Below, piece after piece: positions 1 through 9,101 of a stretch of 52,900 bases of DNA. Positions within the stretch are counted from its first letter, which is position 1. Every line of letters starts with the position of its first letter. The notes under the pieces are model-generated. The model searched no databases. It was given only the letters and a program-made list of their open reading frames with translations, and was not told the DNA's origin. Source of the DNA: an uncultured Prevotella sp. (GTDB lineage: Bacteria; Bacteroidota; Bacteroidia; Bacteroidales; Bacteroidaceae); assembly GCA_944319945.1 (NCBI GenBank), contig CALUFN010000013.1:1-52900 (forward strand), in the 5' to 3' direction. The translations under genes and the position numbers were made by a program.

Positions 1-65
1 CGTTCGATTCGGCTGAGGAAATGGTGAAACTTGCTGCAATAAGGATGTTGCTGAACAAAATTTAA
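1..65 (+). CDS. Transposase, C-terminal fragment (cut by window edge)
   Basis: Only the last 20 residues are visible, in frame from base 3 (TTC) to the TAA at 63-65. They contain EEMVKLAAIRMLL, the helical C-terminus typical of DDE transposases of the IS5/IS4-like superfamily in Bacteroidetes. The catalytic residues and the start lie upstream of the window. The frame runs opposite to the interrupted regulator gene. The call rests on this short motif plus the abrupt interruption of the neighbouring gene, so the exact family is uncertain. Confidence 0.55.
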   Translation, partial: FDSAEEMVKLAAIRMLLNKI

Positions 66-73
66 ACAGGCTC
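1..73 (+). mobile_element. Right end of an insertion sequence (IS5-like, partial)
   Basis: The window opens inside a transposase reading frame that stops at 63-65. A few bases later the sequence joins a regulator gene that is otherwise intact up to this point. Read towards the element, the border starts GAGCCTGTTTAAATTTTG, which looks like a terminal inverted repeat. The border is placed near 73 because homology with the paralogous regulator at 4706-6433 extends up to the bases just right of it. A short target duplication (TTA or CTTA) is possible but cannot be tested because the other end lies outside the window. The family assignment is from the look of the transposase tail only. Confidence 0.62.
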
Positions 74-1089
74 TTAGCGGTCTGGCCTACTTCGTAAGAG
101 AAGAGCGAGTTTTTCACGGCGTCGAACTCCCGAGTGTCGTAAACCGAGTCCATTATGTCCAAGTAGCGCGACTTGTACAGGTTAGACTTGGCCACGTCGC
201 CCTTCTCCTCGTAAAACTCTGAAATGTTCTTCAGCGTCTCGGCGAACGTGTGCTGCAGGTTGTGCCGGCCGGCTTCCTCGTCGCACATCATCATGTATTT
301 CAGTGCCGAGTCGCGCCGCCCGATGAGCGCGTAAGCGTTGTAAATCTCCTGATAGGCGAAGCATACGTAGCTCGGGCCTATCTTCTTGTCTACGGCATAG
401 CGCGCAAGATCCTTCAGGCGGGCTATGGCCGGAGCGGCGTCGCCCTCCTTCACCTGTATCAGGCTGAACATGTAGTCCCTCATGAACACGTTTACGGGGT
501 CGGCCTTGTCCATCAGCCGCTCGGTAAGGCGGAAGTATTTCTTGGCGTTGGCCACGTCGTCGATGAAGGTGTACGTGCCCGTAAGGTTTGAAAGTATTAT
601 GTACTCCACCTTGCGGTCGGGGTGTTTCTTCACGTAGTCGTAGGCCTTAAGGTAATAGTCTATGCTCTTCTCGTAGTCGAGGAACATGCCGTACACGTTG
701 CCTATGTTGTTGTAAAGGTTGGCCGCATAGCGTTGCTCGGCGCACTGTCCGCTCAGCTTCACGCCGTAGATGAAGCGGTCGAGGGCGTTCACGTAGTCGC
801 CCCTGCCGTAATATACCGCGCCTGCCTGCTTGCACGCCAGCACGCAGATGTTCTTAGCCGCGTCGTCCATGCCGTCGCGCCAGCGGCCGTACACCATGGC
901 GTAGAGCACGAGAGCCTCGCCCTGCTTGCCCTCGGCGGCATATCGGTCGGCCAGCTGCATTATCTTGTCGGAGCTCATGCCTTCGGCCCTGTCGGCCAGC
1001 CATGAGTACTGGGTCTTGTCGGCCGACGCGGCGGGCAGCGGCGCAAGCAGCAGCGCAAGTATATATATTAAGGTGAAGAGTCTTGCCAT
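74..1089 (-). pseudogene. TPR-AraC membrane regulator, copy 1, disrupted by the insertion sequence
   Basis: The frame starts with ATG at 1089 and encodes a signal peptide (MARLFTLIYILALLLAP) and about 310 residues of TPR-like helices. It closely matches the paralogue at 4706-6433 over its whole visible length. Homology stops at about residue 337 (SYEVGQTAK), after which the frame runs into the insertion sequence. The paralogue continues there with a transmembrane helix, a coiled coil and an AraC-type HTH. The visible part can therefore encode only the periplasmic sensor half, with neither the membrane anchor nor the DNA-binding domain. Whether the C-terminal half survives on the far side of the element cannot be seen. 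The upstream 100 bases are shared with copy 2, so the gene arose by duplication that included its promoter. Confidence 0.8.
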
Positions 1090-1215
1090 CTCACGTTTTT
1101 AGCCATGCCCAGCGCACAAAAAGCGTAGGACAAATGCAAAAATACGTAAAATATCCGAAACGGCCGTAAACATTCCATTATTTTCTCGATTTTAGCGGTT
1201 ATCGGGTTAATCGGG
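1090..1215 (-). promoter_or_regulatory. Leader and promoter region of regulator copy 1, duplicated at 6434-6560
   Basis: This block upstream of copy 1 is very similar to the block upstream of copy 2, including a shared stretch around GGATATTTTACG and TATTTTTGCATTTGTCC. TATTTTTG at 1137-1144 fits the Bacteroidetes -7 box TAnnTTTG. No TTTG lies 19-21 bases upstream of it, which is unusual here, since most other promoters in the window have a full TTTG-N20-TAnnTTTG. A missing -33 box suggests dependence on an activator, possibly the encoded AraC protein itself (inference). Confidence 0.5.
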
Positions 1216-1296
1216 CAGATCAGGCCCATCCGACTAACGAGGCTGATCAGGCCGACAAGATACAGCAGCTAAGTGGCTGATAACCAACGATATGCC

Positions 1297-1377
1297 AAAA
1301 GGCCGCCTTTTACCCTGCAAAAGGTAACCTCTTAGCGTGCGAAAGGTGGCCTTTTGGAAGACAAAAGGCGGTCTTCG
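1297..1377. repeat. 22-base-period palindromic array, locus 1 (4 units)
   Basis: Four units start at 1297, 1319, 1341 and 1363, exactly 22 bases apart. Each is close to RAAAGGNNNCCTTTY followed by a 7-base linker that usually ends in GC. Unit 4 is degenerate and forms a GAAGAC/GTCTTC hairpin. The array lies in the 390-base gap between the 3' end of the cargo gene at 1481 and regulator copy 1. Besides the array, that gap holds the terminator at 1400-1443 and the regulator leader. Confidence 0.85.
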
Positions 1378-1399
1378 ACATTACCTGCGTTTACGGGCA

Positions 1400-1443
1400 A
1401 AATAAAGCGCGGCCCCGTCCGCATTCCTGCGATGGGGCCGCGC
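1400..1443 (-). terminator. Rho-independent terminator of the cargo gene at 1481-4527
   Basis: A perfect 10-base GC-rich stem (1407-1416 with 1434-1443, GCGCGGCCCC/GGGGCCGCGC) lies just downstream of the stop codon on the minus strand and is followed by CTTTATTTT. Confidence 0.8.
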
Positions 1444-1480
1444 CCGCCAAGTTTGGCTTTTATATAAACATCTATTTGCC

Positions 1481-4400
1481 TTAGAACATCAGCTTACGGG
1501 TCTCCGCAGTGCCGTCTCCGCCGTAGACTTTCAGGATGAACATGCCGCAGCCGAACTTGTCGAGGCTCACTCCGCGCCCTGCTCCGTCGTAGACCTTAGC
1601 GCCCGAGGCGTCGTAGATCTCTATCCTGCCGCTGCCGTCGCCCACGGTCAGCTTGCCGTCTTCTACGGTGTAAGAATCAGCATCAACACCTTCAACGGAG
1701 CCTATGCCTACGGTCGTGCCGTCGTTGGTAACGGTATTTGAAAGCTCTGTGCATGTGCCGTCGGTGTAGAACAGTCTTACTTGGTATTGGTCGCCCTTAG
1801 CCGTAGACTCGTCGGTATAGCCGCGCTCGAGCAGGTAGACGAACTTCTTCGTCAGCTTCTCGCCGTTCTTGTACACTTCGGCTGCGAAGCGGTCAAGGTC
1901 GAGCTTCTCGGGTATCTCAGGCGTGGCCGAGTCGGTAACGTTGCCCGTTATCTGCCAGCTGGCGTATCCGTCGGTCTCGTTTTCCTGTCCGGCCCACAGG
2001 TCAGACAGCCTCAGCCATGTCTCTCCGCCGTCTTGCGAGTAGAGATCGCTCTTGCCCGGCACGTAATCTGACGTGTTGTAGTAAGGCAACGGCAGCTGGC
2101 GCGCGTCGTAGTCGAATATCTTCACGCCTATCTTAAGCTCCTTCGTGCCGTCGATGAGCAGAGGCTCGTCGAGCTTGATTATCTGGTCCGCGTTGTAGTC
2201 GGGCGTAAACTCCTGCTCCCTTACCAGCTTGCCGTCTTCGAAGATTACTATCGACGCGTGTGTGTCGGTAGTGCCCTCGATGTTCACGTCGTGGTTCACA
2301 GTGGCGGTAACCGACGTTAGATACTTGCCCTTGAACAGGCCGAGGTCGTCCTTGTCGAACATGTTGGCGGCGATGACGGTGTTGCCCTCGTCGCCAATGG
2401 CAAGTCCGTTGCTGTTGTAATACGGATCGGAGAGGTAGGTAAGCGGGTACGCGTCGAGCGAGTTCTTCCACGACAGGCGGAAGTTTCCGTCGGCGTCAAC
2501 GCCGCCGAGCACGTCGGTCATACCCTCTCGCTCGGGCTTTTCGGCTATCTTAAGCTCGTCGATGTTCACAAGGTATTGGGCGGCTCCCGTGCCGTGGAAC
2601 CTGAAACGTATCTTGAACAGCTTGCCTGCGGCCCAGGGAGTAAGGTCTACGTACATGAACGTCCACGCGTTCATCATGTCGTACAGGTAGATGTTCTTGG
2701 CCACCTGCCATGTCTCTCCGTCGCTGCAAACCTCGAGGCTGATCGTGTCTTCGTCCAAAGGCCAATCGCGGCTGTTCACGTATTCCCACCTGAACGCGAA
2801 CGAGGCGTAAACCGTCTCCTTGTCGCGTGCGTCCATGCTGCGCGATACGGCGGAGTACGAATACGGCAGGAACTGCATCACGCTTGTGTTCAACGCGCAT
2901 CCGCTCTTCAGCCCGACGTACATCGGCGCGCCTATGCTTTGGTAGTCAGTCTCGCCGTAATCCTTCACGACGGTCCAGTTGTTATAGTCGAGCGAGCCTG
3001 AGTCGAAGTTTTCGTAGAACGGGAACTCGAACGAGCTTTCCATCTGTATGGACACTATCTCGTGGCGAGGCGACTTAACGGTTGCGCCCTCCGCGTCGGT
3101 ATATACTATCTCGGCGGTATAATAACGTTCGCCCGTAGGCACGTCCTTATCAAGGTATGTGAGCGTCTTTTCAGCTCCAACGGCCACCTCGCCGACCACC
3201 TCGCCGTCGCGGTAAACCACCACCTTGCTCATCGTAAGCCCTTCGGGAGCGTCGGGCAGACCGATGGTCAGTGTTATTTGGCCGAGGTCGGCCACCTTCG
3301 CCTTAAGACTTGCCACGGTCGGCGGTATCACCTTGTCCGTTGCGTCGGTTATGATCAGGAACGAGTTGTTCGAGTCTCCGCCCGCTATCACCTTTCCGTC
3401 GGCCGACACCGACACAAGGCTTACGCTCTCCTTCGACTCGTAAGTGAACTCATAAGGCATCTCCACGCCGGGCATCCACGTCTCGGTGAAGTAGTTGAAG
3501 TCCATCATCATGTCGTTTGAACGCGAGTACCAGAACGGGCGGTTGGACATGTCGCCCGACAGGAATGCGCCGTACTTATATGCGCCGAACACGTCGCCGT
3601 TATCGGTAACGCCGCCTATCTCAAGGCCGCTGACGTCGGCGTGGCGGCCTAACTTCACGTAGCGGGCCTCGTCCATGATGTAAAGGCAAGGCTCGCGCTC
3701 GTCGAGCGTGAAGGCCACATATTTGCCGTCGGAACTTACGTAGTATGCGCAGCCCGAGGGAACGGTAACCTCGTCGTCCTTGATTATGGTGTAATCGTCG
3801 GCCGAAGTCCAGATGCAGGCATAGTCGTTCTGCATGCCCGTGGTGGTGTCGCGCAGCCTCGTGTAGCCTACGATGACGCGGCCGTCGGCCGAAACGTCGT
3901 AGACTATGCTCGCCGAACATCCTTCAGGCAGGGCCAGCATCTGGCACTCGTACTCGCCTGTGGCCTCGTCAAGCGTCCACTTGCACGGGTACATCCAAGC
4001 ACTGTTGCCTGCCGACATGTAGCCTACCACGGTCTTCGCGTCGTTGGATATGGCCGTTGCGAACGAGCCGTCGTTGAAGTTGTTGAACCGTGTGGTGTCG
4101 AAGTCGCCGAACGGCAACGCCGTTACCTTGCCGTCCTCCACACTGCGGCCACGTTGAGCGGCAGCGTATAGGTCTCGCCCCACTCAGTAGAGGTCAGCAT
4201 GTTGTCGGGATCCTTGAACCATCCGCATATCACCTTGTCGTCGGTCACGTCGACGAAGCGTCCCGACTTGGAGAAGTCCGTCTCGTCGAGCGTGGTCATC
4301 CACTCCTGCTCGCCGGTCTCAACGTCCCATAAGAAACTCATGAAGCCCGTCTGGGAGTCGAGCCCCCATGGTTGCGACTCAAGGCTGTAGCCCACTACGT

Positions 4401-4527
4401 ACTTGCCGTTCGGCGATGTCTTGTCGACCCGCGTCATCATCTCGCCCTGCAAGAACTTTGCCCCCGTCTGTGCCCCGGCGTACCATGAAGCCAGGCATGC
4501 ACATAAAAGAAGTATGGTCTTTTTCAT
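1481..4527 (-). pseudogene. Secreted beta-propeller/adhesin-like T9SS cargo, one-base frameshift
   Basis: Two overlapping frames (4123-4527 and 1481-4183) are parts of one gene of about 1,015 residues. The first starts with a signal peptide (MKKTILLLCACLASWYAGAQ) and propeller-like strands (SPNGKYVVGYS). The second continues them, then has a fibronectin-like section, a jelly-roll-like region near the middle and a C-terminal T9SS type A-like sorting domain ending VYGGDGTAETRKLMF. The break is at about 4137/4138: the frame reads VAAVW and then shifts, while the other frame resumes EDGKVTALPFG. The paralogue at 30506-33640 has VIWKDGEV at the same place, encoded TGGAAGGACGGC, against TGGAGGACGGC here, so one A appears to be missing. 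Adding one base makes the length a multiple of three. It may be a real inactivation or an assembly error. A full promoter lies upstream. The function of the family is unknown; it is predicted to be exported to the cell surface by T9SS. Confidence 0.82.
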
Positions 4528-4564
4528 AATAAAGAATTTAGTTAATTATTAAACTGAGCACTGG

Positions 4565-4596
4565 CAAAAGTAGGCAGAATCGTAATAATTTGCAAA
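4565..4596 (-). promoter_or_regulatory. Promoter of the cargo gene at 1481-4527
   Basis: The -33 box TTTG (4593-4596) and -7 box TACTTTTG (4565-4572) are separated by exactly 20 bases, an ideal Bacteroidetes housekeeping (RpoD/SigABfr type) promoter. It predicts a leader of about 30 bases. Confidence 0.8.
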
Positions 4597-4661
4597 TCGA
4601 GGCGGTTCGAATGCATGAATCCGAACCTAAAACAGGGTATTACGTGTTATTTTTACATATT

Positions 4662-4695
4662 AAAAGCACCTTTCCCTACTCTGAAAGGTGCTTTT
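4662..4695 (-). terminator. Terminator of regulator copy 2
   Basis: A perfect 12-base stem (AAAAGCACCTTT at 4662-4673, AAAGGTGCTTTT at 4684-4695) lies 10 bases past the stop codon. It is symmetric, with A and T runs on both sides, so it could act in both directions. Confidence 0.8.
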
Positions 4696-4705
4696 CCCGA
4701 TATTA

Positions 4706-6433
4706 TCAGGCCTTGTCTTGCAAAGCCATGCTTTGGTAGAGCGAGGGCGTTAAGCCGGTAACCTTGCGGAAAACGCTGACGAACGACGAGTAAGACTTAA
4801 AGCCCACGCTCTCTGCCACGGCCTTCATCGTAAGATGACCGTAGTGCTCGGGGTCGGCGAAGCGGGCGCAGGCCGTGTGTATGCGGTAGGGATTCACGTA
4901 GTCGTTGAAGGTCTTGTGGAACGTGTCGTTGATCACCTGTGACACGTATTTGCTGTTGGAGCCTACGAGGTCGGCCAGCATCGCAAGCGAAAAGTTGCAG
5001 TCGCAGTAGGCCGTCGAGTTCTCCATTACGTTGCGTATGGCGTCGGCCAATACTTTGGCTTGCTCGCCGGCGAGGCCGCTTGACTGGTATTTAGGCGGCT
5101 CCTTCACCTGCCCGGCCGCCGCTCCATGCCTTTCAGCCAACTCTGCCTTGACTGCGGCCAGTTCGTCGTCTCTCGCCTTAATGGTCTCGCCTGCCGAGCG
5201 CAGGCGCGCCGTAAGCTGCTCTTGCGTGTCGACGAAGTTGCAGTTCACCGAATAGAGATCGGCGTAGCTGCGGTGCAGGCGACGCTTCTGCAGCCACACT
5301 ATGGTGAGGAACACTGCCGTGACCACGGCCACCACGGCCACGGCCGCCATGACGGTGCGCTGCAGGCGGATGGTCTGCAGGCGTTGCCGCTCGCGCTCCT
5401 TGAGGGCTGAGATCTCACGCGTGGTCTTGCCTACCTCGTATGAGAAGAGCGAGTTGCGCGCCGCGTCAAACTTGCGCGTGTCGTAAATAGAGTCCATTAT
5501 GTCCAAGTAGCGCGACTTGTACATGTTCGACTTGGCCACGTCGCCCTTGTTCTCGTAAAACTCCGAAAGGTTCTTCAGCGTGTTGGCGAACGTGTGCTGA
5601 AGGTTGTAACGGCGGGCCGCATCGTCGCACAAGTTCATATACTTGAGCGCAGAGTCAGGCATTCCAAGCCCGTAGTATGCCTTGTAAATCTCCTGATAGG
5701 CGAAGCACAGGTACTTATGTTCCATCTTCTTTTCGGCGGCGTAGCGCGCAAGGGCCTTCAGGCGGGTTACGGCCGGGGCGGCATCACCTTCTCCGATCTG
5801 AATCAGGCTGAGCGTGTAGCCGCTCATGTAGACGTCCTCCGGGTCTGCCGCGTCCTTCGTCCGTTCGGACAGCTTATAGTATTTCCGGGCGTTCGTCAGG
5901 TCATTCATAAACGTGTATATGCCCGCCATGTTGACCAATATGTCGTGTTCGGTCTTGCGGTCGGGCATCTTACGGCACAGCTCGTAGGCCTTATGATAAT
6001 AGTTCATGCCCTTCTCCCAGTCGAGGAAGATGCAATACACGTTGCCGATGTAATTGTACAGGCCGGCGGCATGCTTGGGCTTTGCGCACTGCTCGCTCAC
6101 CTTTACGCCGCTGATGAACTCGTCGAGAGCCTCAACATAGTCGCCGCGGTCGTAGTAAACCGCGCCGGATTTCTTATGGGCCAGAGCGCAGATGTTCTTA
6201 GCCGCGTCGTCCATGCCGTCGTCAAAGCGGCCGTAGACTACGGCGTAGAGCACGAGGGCCTCGCCCTGCTTGCTCTCGGCGGCATACCGGTCGGCCAGCT
6301 GCATTATCTTATCGGAGCTCATGCCTTCGGCCCGGTCGGCCAGCCATGAGTACTGTGTCTTGTCGGCCGACGCGGCGGGCAGCGGCGCCAGCAGCAACAT
6401 GAATATATATAATAAGGTGAAGAGTCTTGCCAT
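4706..6433 (-). CDS. TPR-AraC membrane-anchored transcriptional regulator, copy 2
   Basis: 575 residues. Residues 1-23 are a signal peptide; 50-320 are TPR-like helix pairs (ALVLYAVVYGR, EALDEFISG, NYIGNVYCI); 361-382 are a transmembrane helix (VMAAVAVVAVVTAVFLTIVW) followed by the positive patch QKRRLHR; 400-440 are likely coiled coil; and 480-568 are an AraC/HTH_18 DNA-binding domain with the usual ending FRKVTGLTPSLYQ. The positive patch after the helix puts the HTH in the cytoplasm and the TPR domain in the periplasm. That gives a one-protein transmembrane signalling design, similar in layout to Bacteroidetes TPR-HTH regulators. There is no kinase or receiver domain. It lies between two T9SS cargo genes and is a close paralogue of copy 1, with a more distant one at 9102-10844. 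Ligand and targets are unknown; regulation of the adjacent cargo genes is an inference. Confidence 0.88.
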   Translation of the reverse strand: MARLFTLLYIFMLLLAPLPAASADKTQYSWLADRAEGMSSDKIMQLADRYAAESKQGEALVLYAVVYGRFDDGMDDAAKNICALAHKKSGAVYYDRGDYVEALDEFISGVKVSEQCAKPKHAAGLYNYIGNVYCIFLDWEKGMNYYHKAYELCRKMPDRKTEHDILVNMAGIYTFMNDLTNARKYYKLSERTKDAADPEDVYMSGYTLSLIQIGEGDAAPAVTRLKALARYAAEKKMEHKYLCFAYQEIYKAYYGLGMPDSALKYMNLCDDAARRYNLQHTFANTLKNLSEFYENKGDVAKSNMYKSRYLDIMDSIYDTRKFDAARNSLFSYEVGKTTREISALKERERQRLQTIRLQRTVMAAVAVVAVVTAVFLTIVWLQKRRLHRSYADLYSVNCNFVDTQEQLTARLRSAGETIKARDDELAAVKAELAERHGAAAGQVKEPPKYQSSGLAGEQAKVLADAIRNVMENSTAYCDCNFSLAMLADLVGSNSKYVSQVINDTFHKTFNDYVNPYRIHTACARFADPEHYGHLTMKAVAESVGFKSYSSFVSVFRKVTGLTPSLYQSMALQDKA

Positions 6434-6560
6434 TTCACGTTTTTAGCCATGCCCGGCGCGCTTCAGGCGCAGGACAAATGCAAAAATACGTAAAATATCC
6501 AAAACGGCCGTTAGCTATCGGCAATTTTCTCGATTTTGACGGTTATCGGGTTAATCAGGC
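6434..6560 (-). promoter_or_regulatory. Leader and promoter region of regulator copy 2
   Basis: This is the partner of the block at 1090-1215. A -7 box TATTTTTG lies at 6481-6488, again without a TTTG at the usual -33 distance. The shared block continues into GGTTATCGGGTTAATC before the two loci diverge. The rest of the 343-base gap up to the next gene holds the array at 6641-6743. Confidence 0.5.
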
Positions 6561-6640
6561 TAATTAGCCCCATTGGGTCAACGAGCTTTAATCACCCAAA
6601 GACGCGCCGCAGCTAACATCCTGATAATCAGCGTAGTTAT

Positions 6641-6743
6641 AAAAGGTTACCTTTTACTTTGCAAAAGGTAACCTTTTAGCGTGCGAAAGGCGGCCTTTCG
6701 GAAGGCAAAAGGCCGCTCCCGAGAAAACGGAAGGCGGCCCCGA
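6641..6743. repeat. 22-base-period palindromic array, locus 2 (5 units)
   Basis: Units start at 6641, 6663, 6685, 6707 and 6729, a strict 22-base period. Units 1 and 2 (AAAAGGTTACCTTTT and AAAAGGTAACCTTTT) are exact reverse complements and would form a 15-base hairpin with a 7-base loop. Linkers such as TAGCGTGC recur at the same place as in locus 1. The array begins 33 bases past the stop codon of the cargo gene at 6777 and may also terminate its transcript. Confidence 0.87.
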
Positions 6744-6776
6744 TCAAAAACAGTAAGATGATTATGTATGCAGATG

Positions 6777-8774
6777 TTATTTCTTCACGATCTTAGTCTT
6801 GTATCCGCCTACGGCTACGACGTATATTCCGGCGGGCATGTCGCCCACGTAAACCGACCTCTCGGCCGACGTCCTTACGAGCGTGCCGTCTACTCCGTAG
6901 ATCCTTACCACGGCCCCGTCGGGTGCCTCTACGCTGAGCCTGTCGGCCCTGTAGCTTACGCTCACGCCAGCGTCGCCGTCAGACGCGGCGTTGCCGATGG
7001 CCGTAGCCACGAGGTCTGAGTAGTAGTAGGCGCGCTTGGAGGCCAGCCAGCCGTTGTTGCCGTCGGCGTAGAGGTCTTCTATCCAGTTGATCTTGTAGGG
7101 GTCTGTCCAGCCTTCGGGGAAGTAAACCTCGTCGGCCCTGACGTCGAAGTCGAAGTCTACCAACTGTCCGCTGTTGGTGGTCCACTCGCCGTCGGCCCAC
7201 CTGTAGCCGCGCTGTTCCACGCGGGCTCCGTTCTCGTAGACGTTCACCCAGCGCGTAGTGTTCACCCATCCTTCCTCGTCGTCAGGCTCTATGGCCGCCC
7301 CGCGCGTAGCCGGCGCTCCTATGGGCTTCACTCCTCCGGTGTCGCCCGAGCGTCCGATGCTCTCTATGACGTTGCCGTCGGCGTCGTAAACCGTCGTGTT
7401 ATACGTCGTGGGCCTGCGCACTCCGTCCACCCAGTCCCATATCATCGTGTACGTGCTGCGGCCTGCCTCGTCGTATCCGTACTTCTCCTCGAAGAGGCTT
7501 TCCCACTCGCCCGAGGCTCCGAGGAGCTGCTCCAGCACCCAAGTCTTCCTGTTGTCGGCGTTGTATCCGTAATAAGTCTGCTGCGAGCAGGTCTCTCCCG
7601 TCTTGTTATACTGGTCGTCGTAGACGTAGTTTATCACCTTAGAGAGGCCCTCGCGGTTGCCGTCGGCGTCGTAGGTCCACTCCGTCGGCACCACGCCCGC
7701 TGCGTACCAGCCTGCGCTGTTGGGCATGCACCGCCACGTCTGGCTGTACACTTGCGCCCCGTGCTCGTCGTAGGTCATCTCGCCGCGCCATGTTACCGGC
7801 ATACCGAGAGCACCGTCCCACGTGTCGCCGCCGCACCATTTGCCGTACTGCCTGTTGTAGACTTTCTCGCCCTGGCCTACCACGCGGCCGTCCTCGTTGA
7901 ACTCGTTGGTGAAGATGTAATAGTGCTGCCAGCGGCCGTCTTTACAGAGATAGTCGCCCTTGTAGGTCATGCGCTCGGCCTCGGTGCCCTCTACGTAGTC
8001 GGGGTCGCGCGGCCCGTCGAACCACACGTAGTCGCCCTTCGACGTGCCTACCCACTGCGTTCCGTCCCACGAGTATCCCGTGTAGCCGGTCTGGCGGCTC
8101 TTGTCGTCCCACGAGGCGAGGTTGTGCGCGGCGTTGACCCACTGTGTGCCGTCCCACGAGTAAGTGTATTCCTCTATGATGTTGGCGTTGTCGTCGTATG
8201 CGTATTCGCCCTTAGAGGTGGGCGTCCAGTTGCCGTCGGCGTCCATCTGGTAGTTCACCTGCTCTATGCCGAGGCCCTCGTCGTTGTACTTATACTCCAT
8301 GCGCACGCCACCGCCGTAGCCCACGGCCTGCTCGCTCAGTATGAGTCCGTCGTCGTTCCACACGTAGTCGTACCGCTCGGTAGGCTCGTCCCACGAGCCG
8401 GTGGCGGCGTTCCAGTAGTGGTAAGTCCTCTTTATCTCCTTGCCCTTGTCGTTATAGAAGAAGCACTGCAGCATCGACCGCGAGCCGTCGGGATTGGTGG
8501 TAATGATGCTGTCGAGCTTCTCCTTGCCCTCGGTAGTGCGCGTCTCGGCCAGCATGGGGGCCCGCCCTACGGGGCGTTCGGCCACGGTTGCGGCCTCGGC
8601 GGGCCGCCTTGCGTCGAGCCTCAAATGGGCGCCTATCATGCCGCGCGTCTCCACTTGGCGGAGCTTGGGCGTCAACTCGGCCTTAAACTCCCTTGCGAAT
8701 CCTTCGGATACTTGGGCCGTCGCGCCTACGCAGAAGCACGAGCCGGCAACGAAAAGTAAACTTCTTATGTCCAT
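6777..8774 (-). CDS. Secreted YD-like repeat protein with T9SS sorting tail
   Basis: 665 residues. A signal peptide covers residues 1-21 (LLFVAGSCFCVGATAQ). The body has many imperfect strand repeats of the YD/RHS-like type, such as YSWDGTQWVNAAHN and YSWDGTQWVGTSKGDYVW, with tyrosine- and aspartate-rich turns (YDYVWNDDG, YKYNDEG, YGYDEAGR). The last 75 residues are a T9SS type A-like sorting domain (VVRIYGVDGTLVR, PAGIYVVAVGGYKTKIVKK). It is probably displayed on the surface or released. No catalytic motif is visible. It resembles the middle of the protein at 35675-38251. It has its own full promoter and sits between regulator copies 2 and 3. Confidence 0.82.
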   Translation of the reverse strand: MDIRSLLFVAGSCFCVGATAQVSEGFAREFKAELTPKLRQVETRGMIGAHLRLDARRPAEAATVAERPVGRAPMLAETRTTEGKEKLDSIITTNPDGSRSMLQCFFYNDKGKEIKRTYHYWNAATGSWDEPTERYDYVWNDDGLILSEQAVGYGGGVRMEYKYNDEGLGIEQVNYQMDADGNWTPTSKGEYAYDDNANIIEEYTYSWDGTQWVNAAHNLASWDDKSRQTGYTGYSWDGTQWVGTSKGDYVWFDGPRDPDYVEGTEAERMTYKGDYLCKDGRWQHYYIFTNEFNEDGRVVGQGEKVYNRQYGKWCGGDTWDGALGMPVTWRGEMTYDEHGAQVYSQTWRCMPNSAGWYAAGVVPTEWTYDADGNREGLSKVINYVYDDQYNKTGETCSQQTYYGYNADNRKTWVLEQLLGASGEWESLFEEKYGYDEAGRSTYTMIWDWVDGVRRPTTYNTTVYDADGNVIESIGRSGDTGGVKPIGAPATRGAAIEPDDEEGWVNTTRWVNVYENGARVEQRGYRWADGEWTTNSGQLVDFDFDVRADEVYFPEGWTDPYKINWIEDLYADGNNGWLASKRAYYYSDLVATAIGNAASDGDAGVSVSYRADRLSVEAPDGAVVRIYGVDGTLVRTSAERSVYVGDMPAGIYVVAVGGYKTKIVKK

Positions 8775-8861
8775 AACTAATGCGTTAAAATGATTAATAA
8801 ATGTCAGGCTGTCGTCGCGCAGTAGGCTTCAGCCGTGCCGCACGAGGATAAATTCATGTCG

Positions 8862-8893
8862 CAAAAGTATGGCTTTTGACAGCAAAATGCAAA
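8862..8893 (-). promoter_or_regulatory. Promoter of the cargo gene at 6777-8774
   Basis: TTTG (8890-8893), a 20-base spacer and TACTTTTG (8862-8869) match the Bacteroidetes consensus fully. The predicted leader is about 80 bases. Confidence 0.78.
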
Positions 8894-8939
8894 TCAACGG
8901 CATTCAAATTCTTGAATTAATACCAATATGAGGATAAGA

Positions 8940-9073
8940 GAAGTTAAAGAATTTATAGAAGTTAAAGAATTTAAAGCCGATAGCCATGCATCTTTCCGGC
9001 AAGGCTTTCGGCTTTAACTTCTAACGGAGCGTAAGCGTAGTGATAACTTCTCTAAATTCTTTAACTTCCTAAC
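8940..9073. repeat. Inverted arms of GAAGTTAAAGAATTT repeats
   Basis: The left arm (8940-8980) has two tandem copies of GAAGTTAAAGAATTT followed by AAAGCCGA. The right arm (9008-9073) contains the reverse complements with an inserted module (CTAACGGAGCGTAAGCGTAG). Modules of this kind recur at 23298-23445 and, more weakly, at 38655-38740. The element lies between the 3' end of regulator copy 3 and the promoter of the cargo gene at 6777, in a 327-base gap with no other feature apart from that promoter. It could act as a terminator or be a non-autonomous repeat. Confidence 0.7.
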
Positions 9074-9101
9074 GGACGGGAGCCTTGCTTACGTCCACCT
9101 T

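Noticed and set aside
1297-1377. CRISPR-like array
   Set aside because: Units are 15-base palindromes with 7-base linkers that are themselves repeated; there are no unique spacers and no cas genes nearby.
4123-4183. Programmed ribosomal frameshift in the cargo gene
   Set aside because: No slippery heptamer or downstream stem is visible at the junction, and the paralogue is in one frame; a simple one-base loss explains it better.
7752-8759. 335-codon open frame opposite the secreted protein at 6777
   Set aside because: Shadow frame; the minus-strand gene has a promoter, signal peptide and T9SS tail.
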